Assembly: GCA_003648815.1 (NCBI GenBank)
Contig: QMPZ01000081.1
Location: 1 to 7,214 of the forward strand
From: Candidatus Aerophobota bacterium
GTDB lineage: Bacteria > Aerophobota > Aerophobia > Aerophobales > B47-G16
Length of the DNA stretch: 7,214 nucleotides
Reading direction: 5' to 3'
In this document: piece after piece, positions 7,177 through 7,214 of the stretch
Layout of the letters: the number at the start of each line of letters is the position of its first letter
Position numbering within the stretch: position 1 is the first letter of the stretch
Position numbers and translations under genes: made by a program
Notes under the pieces: generated by a model
Database searches by the model: none
What the model was told of the DNA's origin: nothing
Seen by the model: only the letters and a program-made list of their open reading frames with translations

Positions 7177-7214
7177 TTCCTTAACCTCTTGAGTATCGAA
7201 CTGATTTGAATTAA

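Overview
The window carries a compact leftward (minus-strand) carbohydrate-catabolism cluster. In order of transcription it holds: (i) a tiny ORF encoding little more than a LacI-type DNA-binding headpiece (7176-7006); (ii) a 772-residue cytoplasmic GH95-family glycosidase, of the alpha-L-fucosidase / alpha-L-galactosidase type (6999-4681); (iii) an 828-residue, more divergent (alpha/alpha)6-type glycosidase resembling the DUF5703 / GH95-like group (4658-2172); and (iv) a 649-residue secreted solute-binding protein of the SBP_bac_5 (DppA/OppA) family (1997-48). Gaps between the first three ORFs are 6 and 22 nt, so they look like one operon. A 174-nt gap holding a terminator-like hairpin separates the second glycosidase from the binding protein. 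A strong inverted repeat sits at the left edge, next to the binding-protein stop codon.

Working model (inference): an oligosaccharide, probably one capped with alpha-L-fucose or a related L-sugar, is captured outside the membrane by the binding protein and imported by an ABC permease not present in this window. It is then trimmed in the cytoplasm by the two glycosidases, neither of which has a signal peptide. SBP_bac_5 proteins are usually annotated as peptide binders, but members in Thermotoga and relatives are known to bind oligosaccharides, and the gene context favours a sugar here. The LacI-like headpiece at the head of the cluster is the natural local regulator, but it stops at the end of the DNA-binding domain and has no inducer-binding domain.

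The organism is a bacterium: Shine-Dalgarno sites precede every gene, GTG starts are used, and genes are tightly packed. Composition is moderately AT-rich. The binding-protein subtype, with a long N-terminal extension before the family core, and the GH95 plus DUF5703-like pair suggest an uncultured or environmental polysaccharide degrader. I cannot assign a phylum from the sequence alone. There are no tRNA or rRNA genes, CRISPR arrays, transposases or credible plus-strand genes. No gene-free stretch exceeds 300 nt.
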